IMG/VR virus record: IMGVR_UViG_3300045996_002799
Coordinates: 1 to 46,613 of that record
Origin: a virus
Direction: 5' to 3' (one strand)
DNA length: 46,613 bases
The notes beneath the pieces are model-generated. The model ran no database searches and had not been told where the DNA came from. It saw nothing but the letters and a program-made list of their open reading frames with translations. Each line of letters opens with the position of its first letter. Position 1 is the stretch's first letter. Shown piece by piece: positions 27,777-36,155 of this stretch. The position numbers and the translations under genes were made by a program.

Positions 27777-29273
27777 CTACCGCCGCCTGCGACATAGGCA
27801 ACACCCCACGGCGATGGCGGCGAGGCCGCTGGGCTCGGGGACGCTGTTGGGGATCAGGCTCGTCACCGCGTCCCACTTCACGCTGGAGGTCTTGTTGACG
27901 TCGTCGAACAGGCCCCACTGGCCCCACTCCGTCTCGGGGCTCACGAGGCCGAAGACGTTCCACACCCCGCCGCCCGAACGCCTGTCCCACTCGGTGATCA
28001 GGTACTTCTCCAGTTCGCCCAGCCTCGGGTCGTCCTGCATGGCGATGTGGGTCGCGAGGTTTCTCTGGCCGTAGAAGGAGCCGACGGCGGCCTCGTAGCT
28101 GTCCAGGGTCAGGCCGTAGTAGTCGGCCATGTTCTTGCTGCGATCCACCCACGTCAGCAGGCTCTTGTCGATGAAGCTGCGCAGCTTGGAGAAGATCACG
28201 TCGGCCGAGTCTCCGCTCAACTCGCCGAGGTCGTTCTCGGAACCCGGAGCGTAGGGCGCCACGGCGACGTGCCACTTCTGGCCGGTCTTCTCGCCGCGAA
28301 GGTCAACGCCCTTGGCCTTGAGCCTCTCGGCCATCCAGTACGTCCAGTATTCGTTGGCGATGAACCCACCCAACACCGGAACGACCCGCTTGGGGTCGTT
28401 GAACTCGCTGTTGAAGATGGTGACGGCACGCAGATGCTGGTCGGCGCTCCGCTGGGCCATGCGGGCCGTGTCGCTGGACTCGGTGAGGGTCGGGTCGTTG
28501 CGGGCCTGCTGGAGGTTCCAGGTGCCGTTGGCCTGGTCGCCGCCGTTCCATAGTTCATTGCCGTACTCGATGTGCACGCGGAGGGTTGGCTTGAGGTTGG
28601 CCTTCAGGTAGCGTGCGAACTGCCGGATGTAGTCGTCGCTGGCCTTGACAGGGATGTTCACCCATGCGTCGGCGTGCGCGTGGTTGGAGAGGGCGACGAT
28701 GTTCTCGTAGGGCACACCTTGGTGCCGCGTGTAGTAGAAGTCCTGCGGGCGGTCGGCCCACTCCACGACGCCGACGGGCGTCCCGCTGCCGGTGGTGCCC
28801 ATCCAGTCCATGTACCGCACGACCGAGTTGCGTCCCGTCAGTGCGCGGTCCACCTTGTCGAGGAATGCTTTGCGGAACGGGGTGCCTTGCACCGCATCCG
28901 CCGCCAGCACCTGGATGTTGTTGGCGCCATTACGCTGGAGCGTCCAGATGCCTCCCCCGCCCGGATCGGATCTCTTGTGGAAGATGCCCTGACCGGCGCC
29001 GGTGACTTCGAGGTAGGAGTTGCCGCCGCCCGTGATGGTGGGGGCGGGGCCACTCCACGTCGCCTTGAAGTCCCCGTCCGGATACCCGTTCAGGTAGGAC
29101 AGGTTGTTCTGGGGGTCGAAGTTCCCCGCCATGTTCGAGAAGAAGGCCGAGTTGTAGTAGTACGACTGGCCATCGAAGTTGAAGCCGATCTTCGGCGCGG
29201 CGCCAGCTGCACAGGCCATGGCGAACAGTGCGACCAGAACCACCAACGTGAACAGAATCTTCAGTGCTTTCAT
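27777..29273 (-). CDS. Exported PEP-CTERM surface protein, GH-A-like, 498 aa
   Basis: N-terminal Sec signal peptide (MKALKILFTLVVLVALFAMACA). C-terminal PEP-CTERM sorting signal: VPEP at about 478-481, a hydrophobic stretch, then RRRR at the very end. In bacteria this tripartite tail is cut by a membrane exosortase of the host. The middle resembles secreted carbohydrate-active proteins of clan GH-A type; EYGNELWN near residue 236 looks like the Asn-Glu acid/base strand, and LITEWDRR near 440 could supply a second acid (inference). Start at 29273 is chosen for the spacing to AAAGGGG; the adjacent ATG at 29276 is possible. Flanked by terminators and preceded by its own promoter motif, so it is an independent cargo gene. 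Function may be surface modification, phage exclusion or matrix binding; it is unproven. Confidence 0.85.
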   Translation of the reverse strand: MKALKILFTLVVLVALFAMACAAGAAPKIGFNFDGQSYYYNSAFFSNMAGNFDPQNNLSYLNGYPDGDFKATWSGPAPTITGGGNSYLEVTGAGQGIFHKRSDPGGGGIWTLQRNGANNIQVLAADAVQGTPFRKAFLDKVDRALTGRNSVVRYMDWMGTTGSGTPVGVVEWADRPQDFYYTRHQGVPYENIVALSNHAHADAWVNIPVKASDDYIRQFARYLKANLKPTLRVHIEYGNELWNGGDQANGTWNLQQARNDPTLTESSDTARMAQRSADQHLRAVTIFNSEFNDPKRVVPVLGGFIANEYWTYWMAERLKAKGVDLRGEKTGQKWHVAVAPYAPGSENDLGELSGDSADVIFSKLRSFIDKSLLTWVDRSKNMADYYGLTLDSYEAAVGSFYGQRNLATHIAMQDDPRLGELEKYLITEWDRRSGGGVWNVFGLVSPETEWGQWGLFDDVNKTSSVKWDAVTSLIPNSVPEPSGLAAIAVGCCLCRRRR

Positions 29274-29283
29274 CATATCCCCT

Positions 29284-29313
29284 TTGATCGTCAGATATTG
29301 CCCAAGTACCCAA
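29284..29313 (-). promoter_or_regulatory. Repeated promoter-like motif, copy 2 (PEP-CTERM gene)
   Basis: Leftward TTGGGTA (29307-29313), 17 bases, GATCAA (29284-29289). The base before is again A, giving ATTGGGTA as in the recD2 copy. The box ends 7-10 bp before the start codon, overlapping the ribosome site. Confidence 0.6.
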
Positions 29314-29323
29314 TCAACCGGAT

Positions 29324-29362
29324 AAAAAACCAAGGCCCAGTGAACGAGTCACTGAGCCAGGG
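29324..29362 (-). terminator. Intrinsic terminator after the phosphoesterase gene
   Basis: 9-bp stem with one G-U pair (leftward GGCTCAGTG / CACTGGGCC), 7-nt loop, then a TTTTTT run after a short spacer. It lies 22 bp after the stop of the phosphoesterase gene and directly before the PEP-CTERM promoter motif. Confidence 0.88.
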
Positions 29363-29383
29363 CTCCCACCGGTACATTTTCGT

Positions 29384-30787
29384 CTAGTTCACATTCAGCA
29401 GGGCGTCGTACTGGTTGAACGACAGATGCCCCGCGTACCCGTTGCTCCGGCTCCACAAGTAGCACTCGGCCGCCCTTTGACCCTTCACGTAGCCCTTCTT
29501 CGCGTGCCAGGCATCGGTCGCCGACAGGCTCGGGAGGATGCGGGTGACGACTCCGTGATTGGTGTCGCCGGCGGTGAAGCGGTGCTCCTTCCGCTTGTGA
29601 AGGTGACCGAGGTGCCACTCGCGGTGGATCGTCTCGGCCCACAGCTGCGGCTGCTCGACGGCCATGAGGGCTGGCAGATCATTCACCTTCTCCTCGTTGC
29701 CGTGCGAGAAGCCCAGAAGGTTCACGCCGTACTTGACGTACTTGCGAAGCGGGGGCGAGTTGTCGATCTCGACCTCGGCACAGTTGTGGTACCAGGACTC
29801 CAGCGTGTCGCCGAGGTAGAAGCACCGCGTACGATCGTGGTTGCCCGGCACGATGACGACCCGCACATTGGCCCGACCTCGGAGCCGGTCGATCGCCTCG
29901 ACTAGGATCTTCTTGCCCTTGAGGTACATCTTCTGCCAGCGGCTGTCGGCGTCCTGGCGGGTGCCGTTGGCGGTCTCGTTCAACTCGTTGTCGGTGTGGA
30001 GGAAGTCGTTGCCGATGGGGAACAGGATCTCGTCGATATTGAGGCCAGAGGTGCACCGGAGGAAGTGCTCGATGGCACCGTGGAACGACTGGATGCAGAT
30101 CTTGGAGTCGTAGTTGGTGCCGGTCTCCCGCTCCCACGCCAGCTTGCCGAGGTGGAGGTCGGGACAGGACATCTCGACCATAAACCGGTCGCCTTCGTCG
30201 TTGGGGAGCCGCACGAGGGGCTCGTATCGCGGTGCGTGGGCCTTCATCATCTCGATGATGTCCAGACCCTCCTCACGCGCGCTCGGTCCCTTCTTGCGTT
30301 CGAGCCACAGCTTGACCGACCACATGGCGACGACGGTGGCCGTCCTCACCCAGTGCGACTTCTTCGCTTCGGGGTCTTTGGGGTAGGACGAGTCGCGGAA
30401 GAAGCCCTCGTACCGCTTCACCTCCGTGCGGTTGATCTCCCACAGCTTGGTGTCGATCTGGGCTTCCTCGATGGCGGCTGCGAGGGCGCCCTCCTGGGTG
30501 TCGGCACGGACGCAGGTGACGCTGGCGTACTGCTTGTCGCCAGACGTGTTGTAGACCACCTTCGGCTTATCGGACACCTCGGCCTCAGGTTCACTGGCGG
30601 GCGAGTCAGCGGCCTTGCACTGGTCGGTCAGTCGCTTCTGCAATCGGAGGTACCGGTTCCTCACTGCGTTCCTGCTGAGGCCATCGAGATGTCTTCCGAT
30701 CTCACTGAACGTCATCTTGTTGACGTTCTCAAGCAGGAAGGCGTCATCCTTCCCAGTCCAACTGTGGTCGCCGTTTTCTCGTCCCAT
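29384..30787 (-). CDS. Calcineurin-like metallophosphoesterase with N-terminal HTH, 467 aa
   Basis: Residues 8-52 form a SANT/Myb- or HTH-like motif (W-x-G-K-D-D ... FSEIGRHLDGLSRNAVRNRYLRL), suggesting DNA or protein binding. From about residue 205 the metallophosphoesterase motifs appear in order: DLH (SCPDLHLGK), GND (near 248), GNHD (VPGNHD, near 315), SHG and GHLH (near 395). These bind two metal ions to cleave phosphoester bonds. Such proteins are frequent in phages and may act on nucleic acids or nucleotides; the exact substrate is unknown. It has its own transcription boundaries: an nrdJ terminator before it and a terminator after it. A GATCAA box lies 23 bp upstream but lacks a matching TTGGG half. 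Confidence 0.85.
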   Translation of the reverse strand: MGRENGDHSWTGKDDAFLLENVNKMTFSEIGRHLDGLSRNAVRNRYLRLQKRLTDQCKAADSPASEPEAEVSDKPKVVYNTSGDKQYASVTCVRADTQEGALAAAIEEAQIDTKLWEINRTEVKRYEGFFRDSSYPKDPEAKKSHWVRTATVVAMWSVKLWLERKKGPSAREEGLDIIEMMKAHAPRYEPLVRLPNDEGDRFMVEMSCPDLHLGKLAWERETGTNYDSKICIQSFHGAIEHFLRCTSGLNIDEILFPIGNDFLHTDNELNETANGTRQDADSRWQKMYLKGKKILVEAIDRLRGRANVRVVIVPGNHDRTRCFYLGDTLESWYHNCAEVEIDNSPPLRKYVKYGVNLLGFSHGNEEKVNDLPALMAVEQPQLWAETIHREWHLGHLHKRKEHRFTAGDTNHGVVTRILPSLSATDAWHAKKGYVKGQRAAECYLWSRSNGYAGHLSFNQYDALLNVN

Positions 30788-30825
30788 TGCTGCCCTCGTA
30801 AAGGTGTGATTGATCAGTGGTTAGG

Positions 30826-30868
30826 CAAAGAGGGGTGCCCCGTCACCAGATGCTACGACGGGACACCC
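30826..30868 (-). terminator. Intrinsic terminator after nrdJ
   Basis: 12-bp stem with one G-U pair (leftward GGGTGTCCCGTC / GACGGGGCACCC), 12-nt loop, then CTCTTT. Lies 9 bp after the nrdJ stop. The T-run is short, so strength is uncertain. Confidence 0.7.
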
Positions 30869-30877
30869 ATCAAGCTG

Positions 30878-33800
30878 CTACCCGCAGCCGGGACTGTGGC
30901 CGCAATCTAGACACTTGTGACAGGTGGCGCCGCTCCTGACCCACTTGTCTGAGCCGCACTCGGGGCAGAGGGCTTTGCCATCGGTTGTCATGGCGACGGT
31001 TGCGGTGGCCGTGGCCGGTATGGTGATTGGATGAACGAGCACCCCAGATGACGGAGGGGCAGTGAACTCGTAGCCCTTGGCCTCGGGCTTCTTGTTGCAG
31101 ACGCTGTGGTCGTTCAGTTCGTGATACGACAGCAGCTTCGCCGCGAGGTCGAGGATCGACTGGTAGCTCTTGATGTAGGGGTGGTCGGTGCTGACGCCGG
31201 CCGGATCGAACTTGGCGTTGCGGATCGTCTTGATGACGACCTCCAGCGGCACCCCGTACTGGAGCGACACGTTGGCCAGCTTGCACAGGTGGTCGAGGAA
31301 GGGCTGGATGCGGTGGTCGCCGCTGTAGGTGATCCAGATCTCGCCCACCTGACCATCCTCGTAGCGGCTGGTCTTGACGTAGAGGTGTCCCTCGCCGCAC
31401 TTCACGCCGACGTCCGTGCCTGGGCGGCGGATCGGCGGCAACTTCATGCGGTCCTTCTTGGTCAGGAGGCGGGGGCTGACGGGCGGGGCCTGCTGGACAA
31501 CGTTCGCATCGGCCGGATCTGCGTACTTACTCAGGGGCGTCGGATAAGAAACCGGCTCGGTCGCCGCGAAGGCCCAGTTGATGGTGTCCACCGTCAACTT
31601 CTTCGGCTCGGCAATCTTCTCGGCGACCTCGCTGGCAACCTTCTCGACGTGCTTCTGCTGGTCGTCCTTGACCTGGACGGTCAGGGGTTGGCTCAGCTTG
31701 CAGTTGTCACGGTACAGGGCGACGGCCTTGCAGCCGGTGCCGTGCCCGAGTCGGTAGGCCAGACGCACATCTTCGACCGTGCTCTCGCGGGGCATGTTGA
31801 TGGTCTTGGAGATGGCCCCGCTAATAAACGACTGCGCCGAAGCCATCATGTAAATGTGGTGCTCCCAGCTGATCGCGGGGATGGAACTCTGGGATTGGAG
31901 GGCGGTGGCGAAGACGGCGAGGTGTTGCTCCTCCACGAAGAACGGGTTCTCGGTCGGCCGGATCGGCAACCTCTTGTGCTTGCCGAAGTATTCCGTGATC
32001 GACTCCACGGCTTCGTTTCCGTAGTTCAGGGACCTAAGGGCCCTAGGCACAGACGCCACCGGCGAGAATTGCATCTTCGAGCCGCCGACCAGCTTCTTCA
32101 TCGTGTCGAGGCTGAACACCGGCTCGACGCCAGTGGTGTCACAGTCCATGGCAATACCGATGGTGCCGGTCGGCGCCAGCACTGAGACCTGTGCGTTGCG
32201 GAAGCCATCTGCCTTGCCATACTCCTCGGCGTAGTCCCAAGCACTGTGAATCGCATTGAGGAGGGACCCCGCCTCCAACTCGCCGATTCCCCTCGCGAGG
32301 TCGTCGTGATTCAGGTCTAGTGGCCTTACCGTCAAGCTGTCGAACAAGAGATGTGGGAATAGGTTGGTCGCCGCCATGTGGTTGCGGATGACCCGCATAT
32401 GGGGCTCGCGGTTGGCTTCGTAGCGGGGGTAGGCCCCGAGGGCCTTGGCCATCTCACCACTCGTCTGCCAGGCCACGCCCTGCATCAGGGCAGTGACTGC
32501 ACCGCAGAACGCCTGACCTTCTTCGCTGCCGTACGGAATGCCGTAGGCCATCAGCATGGCGCCCAGATCCGCGTACCCGAGGCCGACGTTGCGATACAGG
32601 TACGTGTTGATGGCCGTCATGCGGTCGGGCAGGGCCGCCATCGAGTTGGTGATGTCGAGCAGGATGGTCCAGAGGCGGACGGCGTGGGCGTAGTTGGCCG
32701 GCGAGAATCGCCCATCCTTGCGGAGGAACTGGGTGAGTCGGTTGCTGGCGAGGTTGCACGCCGTGTCATCGGAGAACATGTACTCCGAGCACGGGTTGGA
32801 CGCGGTGATCGGGGCGTCGTTGGGGCAGGTGTGCCACTCGTTGATGGTGGTCTCGTACTGCACGCCAGGGTCGGCCGAGAACCAGGCGGCGTAGGCGATG
32901 GAGTCTTCCAGCAGGCGGGCCTTCATGGTATGGGCCACCTCGCCGGAGGTGCGGTAGATGAAGTTCCAGTCGGCATCCAACTCCACGGCCTGATAGAACA
33001 GGGACGGCACGCGGACGGAGTGGTTGGCGTTCTGGAACGGGACGATCTGGTACGCGCGGCCTTCGTAGTCTGAGTCGAAAGTGATGTCAGGCCACTGCTT
33101 TCCCTCCTGACCCAGCTGGATCGCGGCCTGAACGTAATTCTCGGGGACACCCAAACTACGGGCGAGATGAATGCAGGTCTCGTCGCCGGCGGCGATCCTC
33201 TTGCAGTTCCCATTGATGATTGACGATCCAGCCACCATCGAGGCGACCGCGATCTCCGACTCCACCTTGCACTGGACGAACTTCAGGACGTCGGGGTGGT
33301 CGAGGTCGAGGCAGATCATCTTGGCCGCGCGGCGGGTGGTGCCGCCGGACTTGATGGCCCCCGCACTGCGGTCGGCGATCTCGATCCAGGACATCATGCC
33401 GGACGACTTGCCGCCGACCGACAGGGGCTCGCCCTCGGCCCTCAGCTTGGACACGTTGGCGCCGGAGCCGGAACCGTACTTGAAGATGCGGGCCTCACGC
33501 TCGACCCAGTCGTAGATCCCGGCCTCGCCCATCATCGTGTCTTCGATGTTCAGGATGTAGCAGGCGTGGGCCTGCACCCGCTCGTAGCTGGAGGTGGCCT
33601 GCTTGGCCATGTTGCCAATGTAGTCCTGGGCAGAGCGAAGATCCCCATCGGCGACGAGGGGATGCTGCGGGACGTATCCAGACCAGGAGGGCAGATCTAC
33701 GTACCAGTGGCCGCTCGGGTTGCCCTTGAGGCCGTAGGCCCAGTACAGGCCCGTGTTGAACCACTGCGGGCTGTTGGGGGCACCCATCTGGTTCAGCATC

Positions 33801-34312
33801 ATGTAGACGACTTCGTCGTAGAACGCGCGGGCGTTGTCGTTTCGGCACTGTGAAATGCGAGCATCAATGGATGCCTGGAGGGGCTCACCGACGTTCAGAC
33901 GAGCAGATGCCTCGCGAGACTTTATCTCGTTCATCTGCTGCTCGCTCGGCTCGAAGTACCCCTCCCGGAACCCCGTATACGTCAGGTGGCCGACGATGCG
34001 GTTGATCACCTGGCGTATGTCTTTCTCGGGGCCGTACGAAGTATTCTCGCGGGGCACCTCTCTTTGCAGCCAACCAGGTACTCCATCCTCGAAGGCGGCG
34101 ATGGTCGCAAATGGGATCGCGGCCTTGCGGAAGTATTTGTCGATGACCGTGTCGCGGGCGTTGATCGACCACTGCTTCGGCACCGTGCAGCTGGGCAGAT
34201 CCAGCTTCACCTTGCCGGTCTTGTGGTTGACGATCTTGCAGTCGTAGGACTCGTACTCGAACATCGAGAACGGGTCGGTTCCTTCCTTGACGAATCGACG
34301 ATTGATTTGCAT
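30878..34312 (-). CDS. nrdJ: B12-dependent class II ribonucleotide reductase NrdJ, 1,144 aa
   Basis: Reduces ribonucleotides to deoxyribonucleotides with adenosylcobalamin as radical source. Family marks: QWFNTGLYWAYG near 190, the active-site loop N-P-C-S-E-Y near 505, DTACNLAS after it, and the phosphate-binding APTGTIGIAMDCDTTGVEP near 730. A long C-terminal extension ends in a zinc ribbon (CPECG ... CHKCLDCG), which in this family carries the redox cysteines. No separate R2 or NrdD activase is needed. The ATG at 34312 (MQINRRF) is chosen because GAAGGAG lies upstream; a GTG at 34351 would add 13 residues. It has its own promoter motif, a 5'-leader hairpin and a terminator. With dCMP deaminase and ThyX it feeds dTTP synthesis. 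Confidence 0.97.
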   Translation of the reverse strand: MQINRRFVKEGTDPFSMFEYESYDCKIVNHKTGKVKLDLPSCTVPKQWSINARDTVIDKYFRKAAIPFATIAAFEDGVPGWLQREVPRENTSYGPEKDIRQVINRIVGHLTYTGFREGYFEPSEQQMNEIKSREASARLNVGEPLQASIDARISQCRNDNARAFYDEVVYMMLNQMGAPNSPQWFNTGLYWAYGLKGNPSGHWYVDLPSWSGYVPQHPLVADGDLRSAQDYIGNMAKQATSSYERVQAHACYILNIEDTMMGEAGIYDWVEREARIFKYGSGSGANVSKLRAEGEPLSVGGKSSGMMSWIEIADRSAGAIKSGGTTRRAAKMICLDLDHPDVLKFVQCKVESEIAVASMVAGSSIINGNCKRIAAGDETCIHLARSLGVPENYVQAAIQLGQEGKQWPDITFDSDYEGRAYQIVPFQNANHSVRVPSLFYQAVELDADWNFIYRTSGEVAHTMKARLLEDSIAYAAWFSADPGVQYETTINEWHTCPNDAPITASNPCSEYMFSDDTACNLASNRLTQFLRKDGRFSPANYAHAVRLWTILLDITNSMAALPDRMTAINTYLYRNVGLGYADLGAMLMAYGIPYGSEEGQAFCGAVTALMQGVAWQTSGEMAKALGAYPRYEANREPHMRVIRNHMAATNLFPHLLFDSLTVRPLDLNHDDLARGIGELEAGSLLNAIHSAWDYAEEYGKADGFRNAQVSVLAPTGTIGIAMDCDTTGVEPVFSLDTMKKLVGGSKMQFSPVASVPRALRSLNYGNEAVESITEYFGKHKRLPIRPTENPFFVEEQHLAVFATALQSQSSIPAISWEHHIYMMASAQSFISGAISKTINMPRESTVEDVRLAYRLGHGTGCKAVALYRDNCKLSQPLTVQVKDDQQKHVEKVASEVAEKIAEPKKLTVDTINWAFAATEPVSYPTPLSKYADPADANVVQQAPPVSPRLLTKKDRMKLPPIRRPGTDVGVKCGEGHLYVKTSRYEDGQVGEIWITYSGDHRIQPFLDHLCKLANVSLQYGVPLEVVIKTIRNAKFDPAGVSTDHPYIKSYQSILDLAAKLLSYHELNDHSVCNKKPEAKGYEFTAPPSSGVLVHPITIPATATATVAMTTDGKALCPECGSDKWVRSGATCHKCLDCGHSPGCG

Positions 34313-34342
34313 CTGTAGTAGGGCTCCTTCGCGCGAGAACGA

Positions 34343-34364
34343 GGGCCACACACAACGGTGGCCC
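34343..34364 (-). other. 5'-leader hairpin of nrdJ
   Basis: Perfect 7-bp inverted repeat GGGCCAC / GTGGCCC with an 8-nt loop, just downstream of the promoter motif and about 30 bp before the ATG. If the motif is the promoter, the mRNA would start at or near this stem, which could protect the 5' end. No U-tract follows. Confidence 0.45.
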
Positions 34365-34373
34365 CTGCACCAG

Positions 34374-34403
34374 TTGATCGGCCAATTACCGGCCTGTTCC
34401 CAC
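34374..34403 (-). promoter_or_regulatory. Repeated promoter-like motif, copy 3 (nrdJ)
   Basis: Leftward GTGGGAA (34397-34403), 17 bases, GATCAA (34374-34379) in the context GGCCGATCAACTGG. The -35-like half is the weakest of the five; the -10-like half is identical to copy 1. It lies between the sigma-like gene and nrdJ, about 60 bp before the nrdJ ATG. Confidence 0.55.
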
Positions 34404-34417
34404 GGAGGTGGAAGGAA

Positions 34418-35119
34418 TTATTCGCGGGACAAAACCTTGGGCATGCCGAGGCTCTCGCGGAACCGCTGGATGACGGTCTGGTAGACGTACCGCACGTGCT
34501 TGGGCTTCTGGCCGAGGTGGGTGGCAATGTCCACGAGGGACATGTCGGACTTGAGCCGCAGTTCGCAGATCACCCGCTCATCGCCTTCCAGCTTGCCGAC
34601 GAGGCAGTCGTACAGGTCACCCTGCTCGGCCTGCACGCTGGGCTCGGGGTTGCGGTGGTCAGCCACATTCAGGGCGTTGTTCTTGTGGGGGGCGTTGGAC
34701 TTGACGAGGACGTCGGTGAAGCTGTGGGGGAAGATGGCGGCGCCGCTGGGCTTGCCCTTGGCCCCGCGAGACCTCATGGTGACGCCGGCCTTTCGCATGT
34801 CATCGAGGGCCCGGTAGTAGCCCTTCACGAGGATGTACTTGGCGAGGTAGTTGTCGGGGTCGTCGATCGAGCCTGGGATGGAGGAGGCCTTGAACTCCTG
34901 GCGGGCCTTCATCATGCCGACGCGCGCCCAGCCAATGAGTTCCGTGGGGTGGCGGTCGATCTTGGCGGCGACCTGGGGGTGGAGGCGGCGGGCAATCGAG
35001 TGAGCCATCAGGAAGCTCGACCGGTCGTTCGCCAACATCTCGTCGAGCCGCCCCTCCCAGTCGAACGAGTCCTTGGTGTTGGATGTGATCACATCATCGG
35101 TGACGCTCAGCGTGGACAT
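34418..35119 (-). CDS. Phage sigma-70-family sigma factor, 233 aa
   Basis: Two blocks fit a minimal sigma factor. Residues about 30-110 contain a region 2-like helix set (LIGWARVGMMKARQEF ... LVKGYYRALDDMRKAG), the part that binds RNA polymerase and the -10 box. Residues about 175-225 contain a region 4 helix-turn-helix (DERVICELRLKSDMSLVDIATHLGQKPKHVRYVYQTVIQRFRESL, split here by domain), which contacts the -35 box. Region 1 is absent. Start at 35119 (MSTLSV) has GGAG five bases upstream; a methionine 11 codons earlier lacks one. A perfect ACGACCC/GGGTCGT repeat precedes it. It could read the repeated motif found in this window (inference). An alternative is a generic HTH regulator. Confidence 0.78.
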   Translation of the reverse strand: MSTLSVTDDVITSNTKDSFDWEGRLDEMLANDRSSFLMAHSIARRLHPQVAAKIDRHPTELIGWARVGMMKARQEFKASSIPGSIDDPDNYLAKYILVKGYYRALDDMRKAGVTMRSRGAKGKPSGAAIFPHSFTDVLVKSNAPHKNNALNVADHRNPEPSVQAEQGDLYDCLVGKLEGDERVICELRLKSDMSLVDIATHLGQKPKHVRYVYQTVIQRFRESLGMPKVLSRE

Positions 35120-35131
35120 AGAATCTCCGTG

Positions 35132-35148
35132 ACGACCCGGCGGGTCGT
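35132..35148 (-). repeat. Inverted repeat before the sigma-like gene
   Basis: Perfect 7-bp repeat ACGACCC-GGC-GGGTCGT, 13 bp before the start codon and just upstream of its ribosome site. No T-run follows, so it is more likely an operator or leader structure than a terminator. The half-site ACGACCC also occurs in the palindrome at 37866-37877. Confidence 0.45.
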
Positions 35149-35224
35149 TCAATCTTGCTAACTAGGGGCGTCAAGGAGGTGTGGGGCGGGAGAGGCGTTC
35201 AGCGTGTCTGAGTAGGGCTCTAGG

Positions 35225-35485
35225 TCACTTCAGACCTTGGAGCACCTTCAGAGTCTCGTTGAGCGTATCAAGCACCTTCGCCTGCGTGTCGTATCCCTCG
35301 GCTTCAAGGGTGGCCGCGCCCTTCTCGTCGATTCCGGCACGCAGTTTGTCTACCTTCGTGTCGAAACCAAACTTCTCAACCCGCACCTCATTGCCTTTCG
35401 CGTCGCGGTAGCTGTAACGGGCACACGCGGTGAGCGAAAGCACTGAGGCGGCGGATAACACAATAATCTTCAAGGAATTCTTCAC
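35225..35485 (-). CDS. Small lipoprotein, 86 aa
   Basis: The GTG at 35485 is chosen: GAGGTG lies five bases upstream and it gives a clean lipoprotein signal (VKNSLKIIVLSAASVLSLTAC) with lipobox LTAC, Cys at residue 21. The frame stays open upstream but runs into the deaminase gene. The mature part is charged and helical (DTLNETLKVLQGL). It should be lipid-anchored in the host envelope. Phage lipoproteins of this size often act in lysis (spanin-like) or superinfection exclusion; neither can be chosen from sequence. Confidence 0.8.
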   Translation of the reverse strand: MKNSLKIIVLSAASVLSLTACARYSYRDAKGNEVRVEKFGFDTKVDKLRAGIDEKGAATLEAEGYDTQAKVLDTLNETLKVLQGLK

Positions 35486-35501
35486 TGTGGCACCTCGATT
35501 G

Positions 35502-36155
35502 CTAGGAGGACTTCCTGTCCTTGTTGGCAGACAGGTTGGCGTAGGACTTGGTCGAGCCCTTGGACAGGGTCTCGCCGAATGTGGTGGTGATGGCCGCATA
35601 CATCGCAGCCTCCAGCAGAACCTTCGAGGGATGCTGCCCCTCGTACTGTGTCATGCTGATGTGGGGGAGGTGCCTGAGAAGTCTCTCAGTCTCGGGGTAG
35701 TGACGATATTCCAAGTAACAGATCCGACGAACGTTAATCCGCCGGAGCCGGAGTTGATTCAAAGTCGAGAGGCACACCTCGCACGGCGGGATGATCGTGT
35801 AGACCACCGCGTCGTCGCTCATGCCCTGACACTGCGCAGCTGCGTTCGCCTCGGAGTGAGTCATGCAGAAATACTTGTCGGGTCGAGTGATCGGCAGATC
35901 ACAGCGAGTCCACTCACTGCCATACGAGACCGAGCCGCTGGGGTGGCCGTTGTAGCCACCCCCCATCTGGGACTTCGTCTGCCAGTCCACGATCTTGCTC
36001 CCGACCTTGGTCTCCTGGTCGGGGCTCCGCATGGCCACGGAGAACACCTGGGACATGAAATACTCATCCCAGGTGGGCCGCTGGTACTCGGCGATCCACT
36101 TCGCGGGATCGGCGGGCAGGAAGGCGGCAAGAAGTTGTGGCACTTCGCCGATCAT
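35502..36155 (-). CDS. dCMP deaminase family protein, 217 aa
   Basis: Zinc-dependent deaminase that converts dCMP to dUMP, the ThyX substrate. Zinc site: His100-Ser-Glu102 (HSE, where most members have HAE) and PPC-E-V-C at 124-128 (Cys125, Cys128). The N-terminal WDEYFMSQVFSVAMRS ... TKVGSKIVD matches the deoxycytidylate deaminase start. The family is usually 150-190 aa; the extra length is at both ends. Starts overlapping the upstream stop by one base (TAATG). A ComE-like or cytidine deaminase is less likely given the 'TKVG' and 'PPCEVC' blocks. Confidence 0.9.
   Translation of the reverse strand: MIGEVPQLLAAFLPADPAKWIAEYQRPTWDEYFMSQVFSVAMRSPDQETKVGSKIVDWQTKSQMGGGYNGHPSGSVSYGSEWTRCDLPITRPDKYFCMTHSEANAAAQCQGMSDDAVVYTIIPPCEVCLSTLNQLRLRRINVRRICYLEYRHYPETERLLRHLPHISMTQYEGQHPSKVLLEAAMYAAITTTFGETLSKGSTKSYANLSANKDRKSS

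Noticed and set aside
30810-30839. Sixth copy of the promoter motif before the phosphoesterase gene
   Set aside because: GATCAA is present, but the -35-like half at 17 bases reads GGCACCC, which does not fit; only half the motif is there.
34313-34403. Cobalamin riboswitch before nrdJ
   Set aside because: The leader is only about 60 nt if the promoter motif is right, and no B12-box-like sequence is seen; only a simple hairpin.
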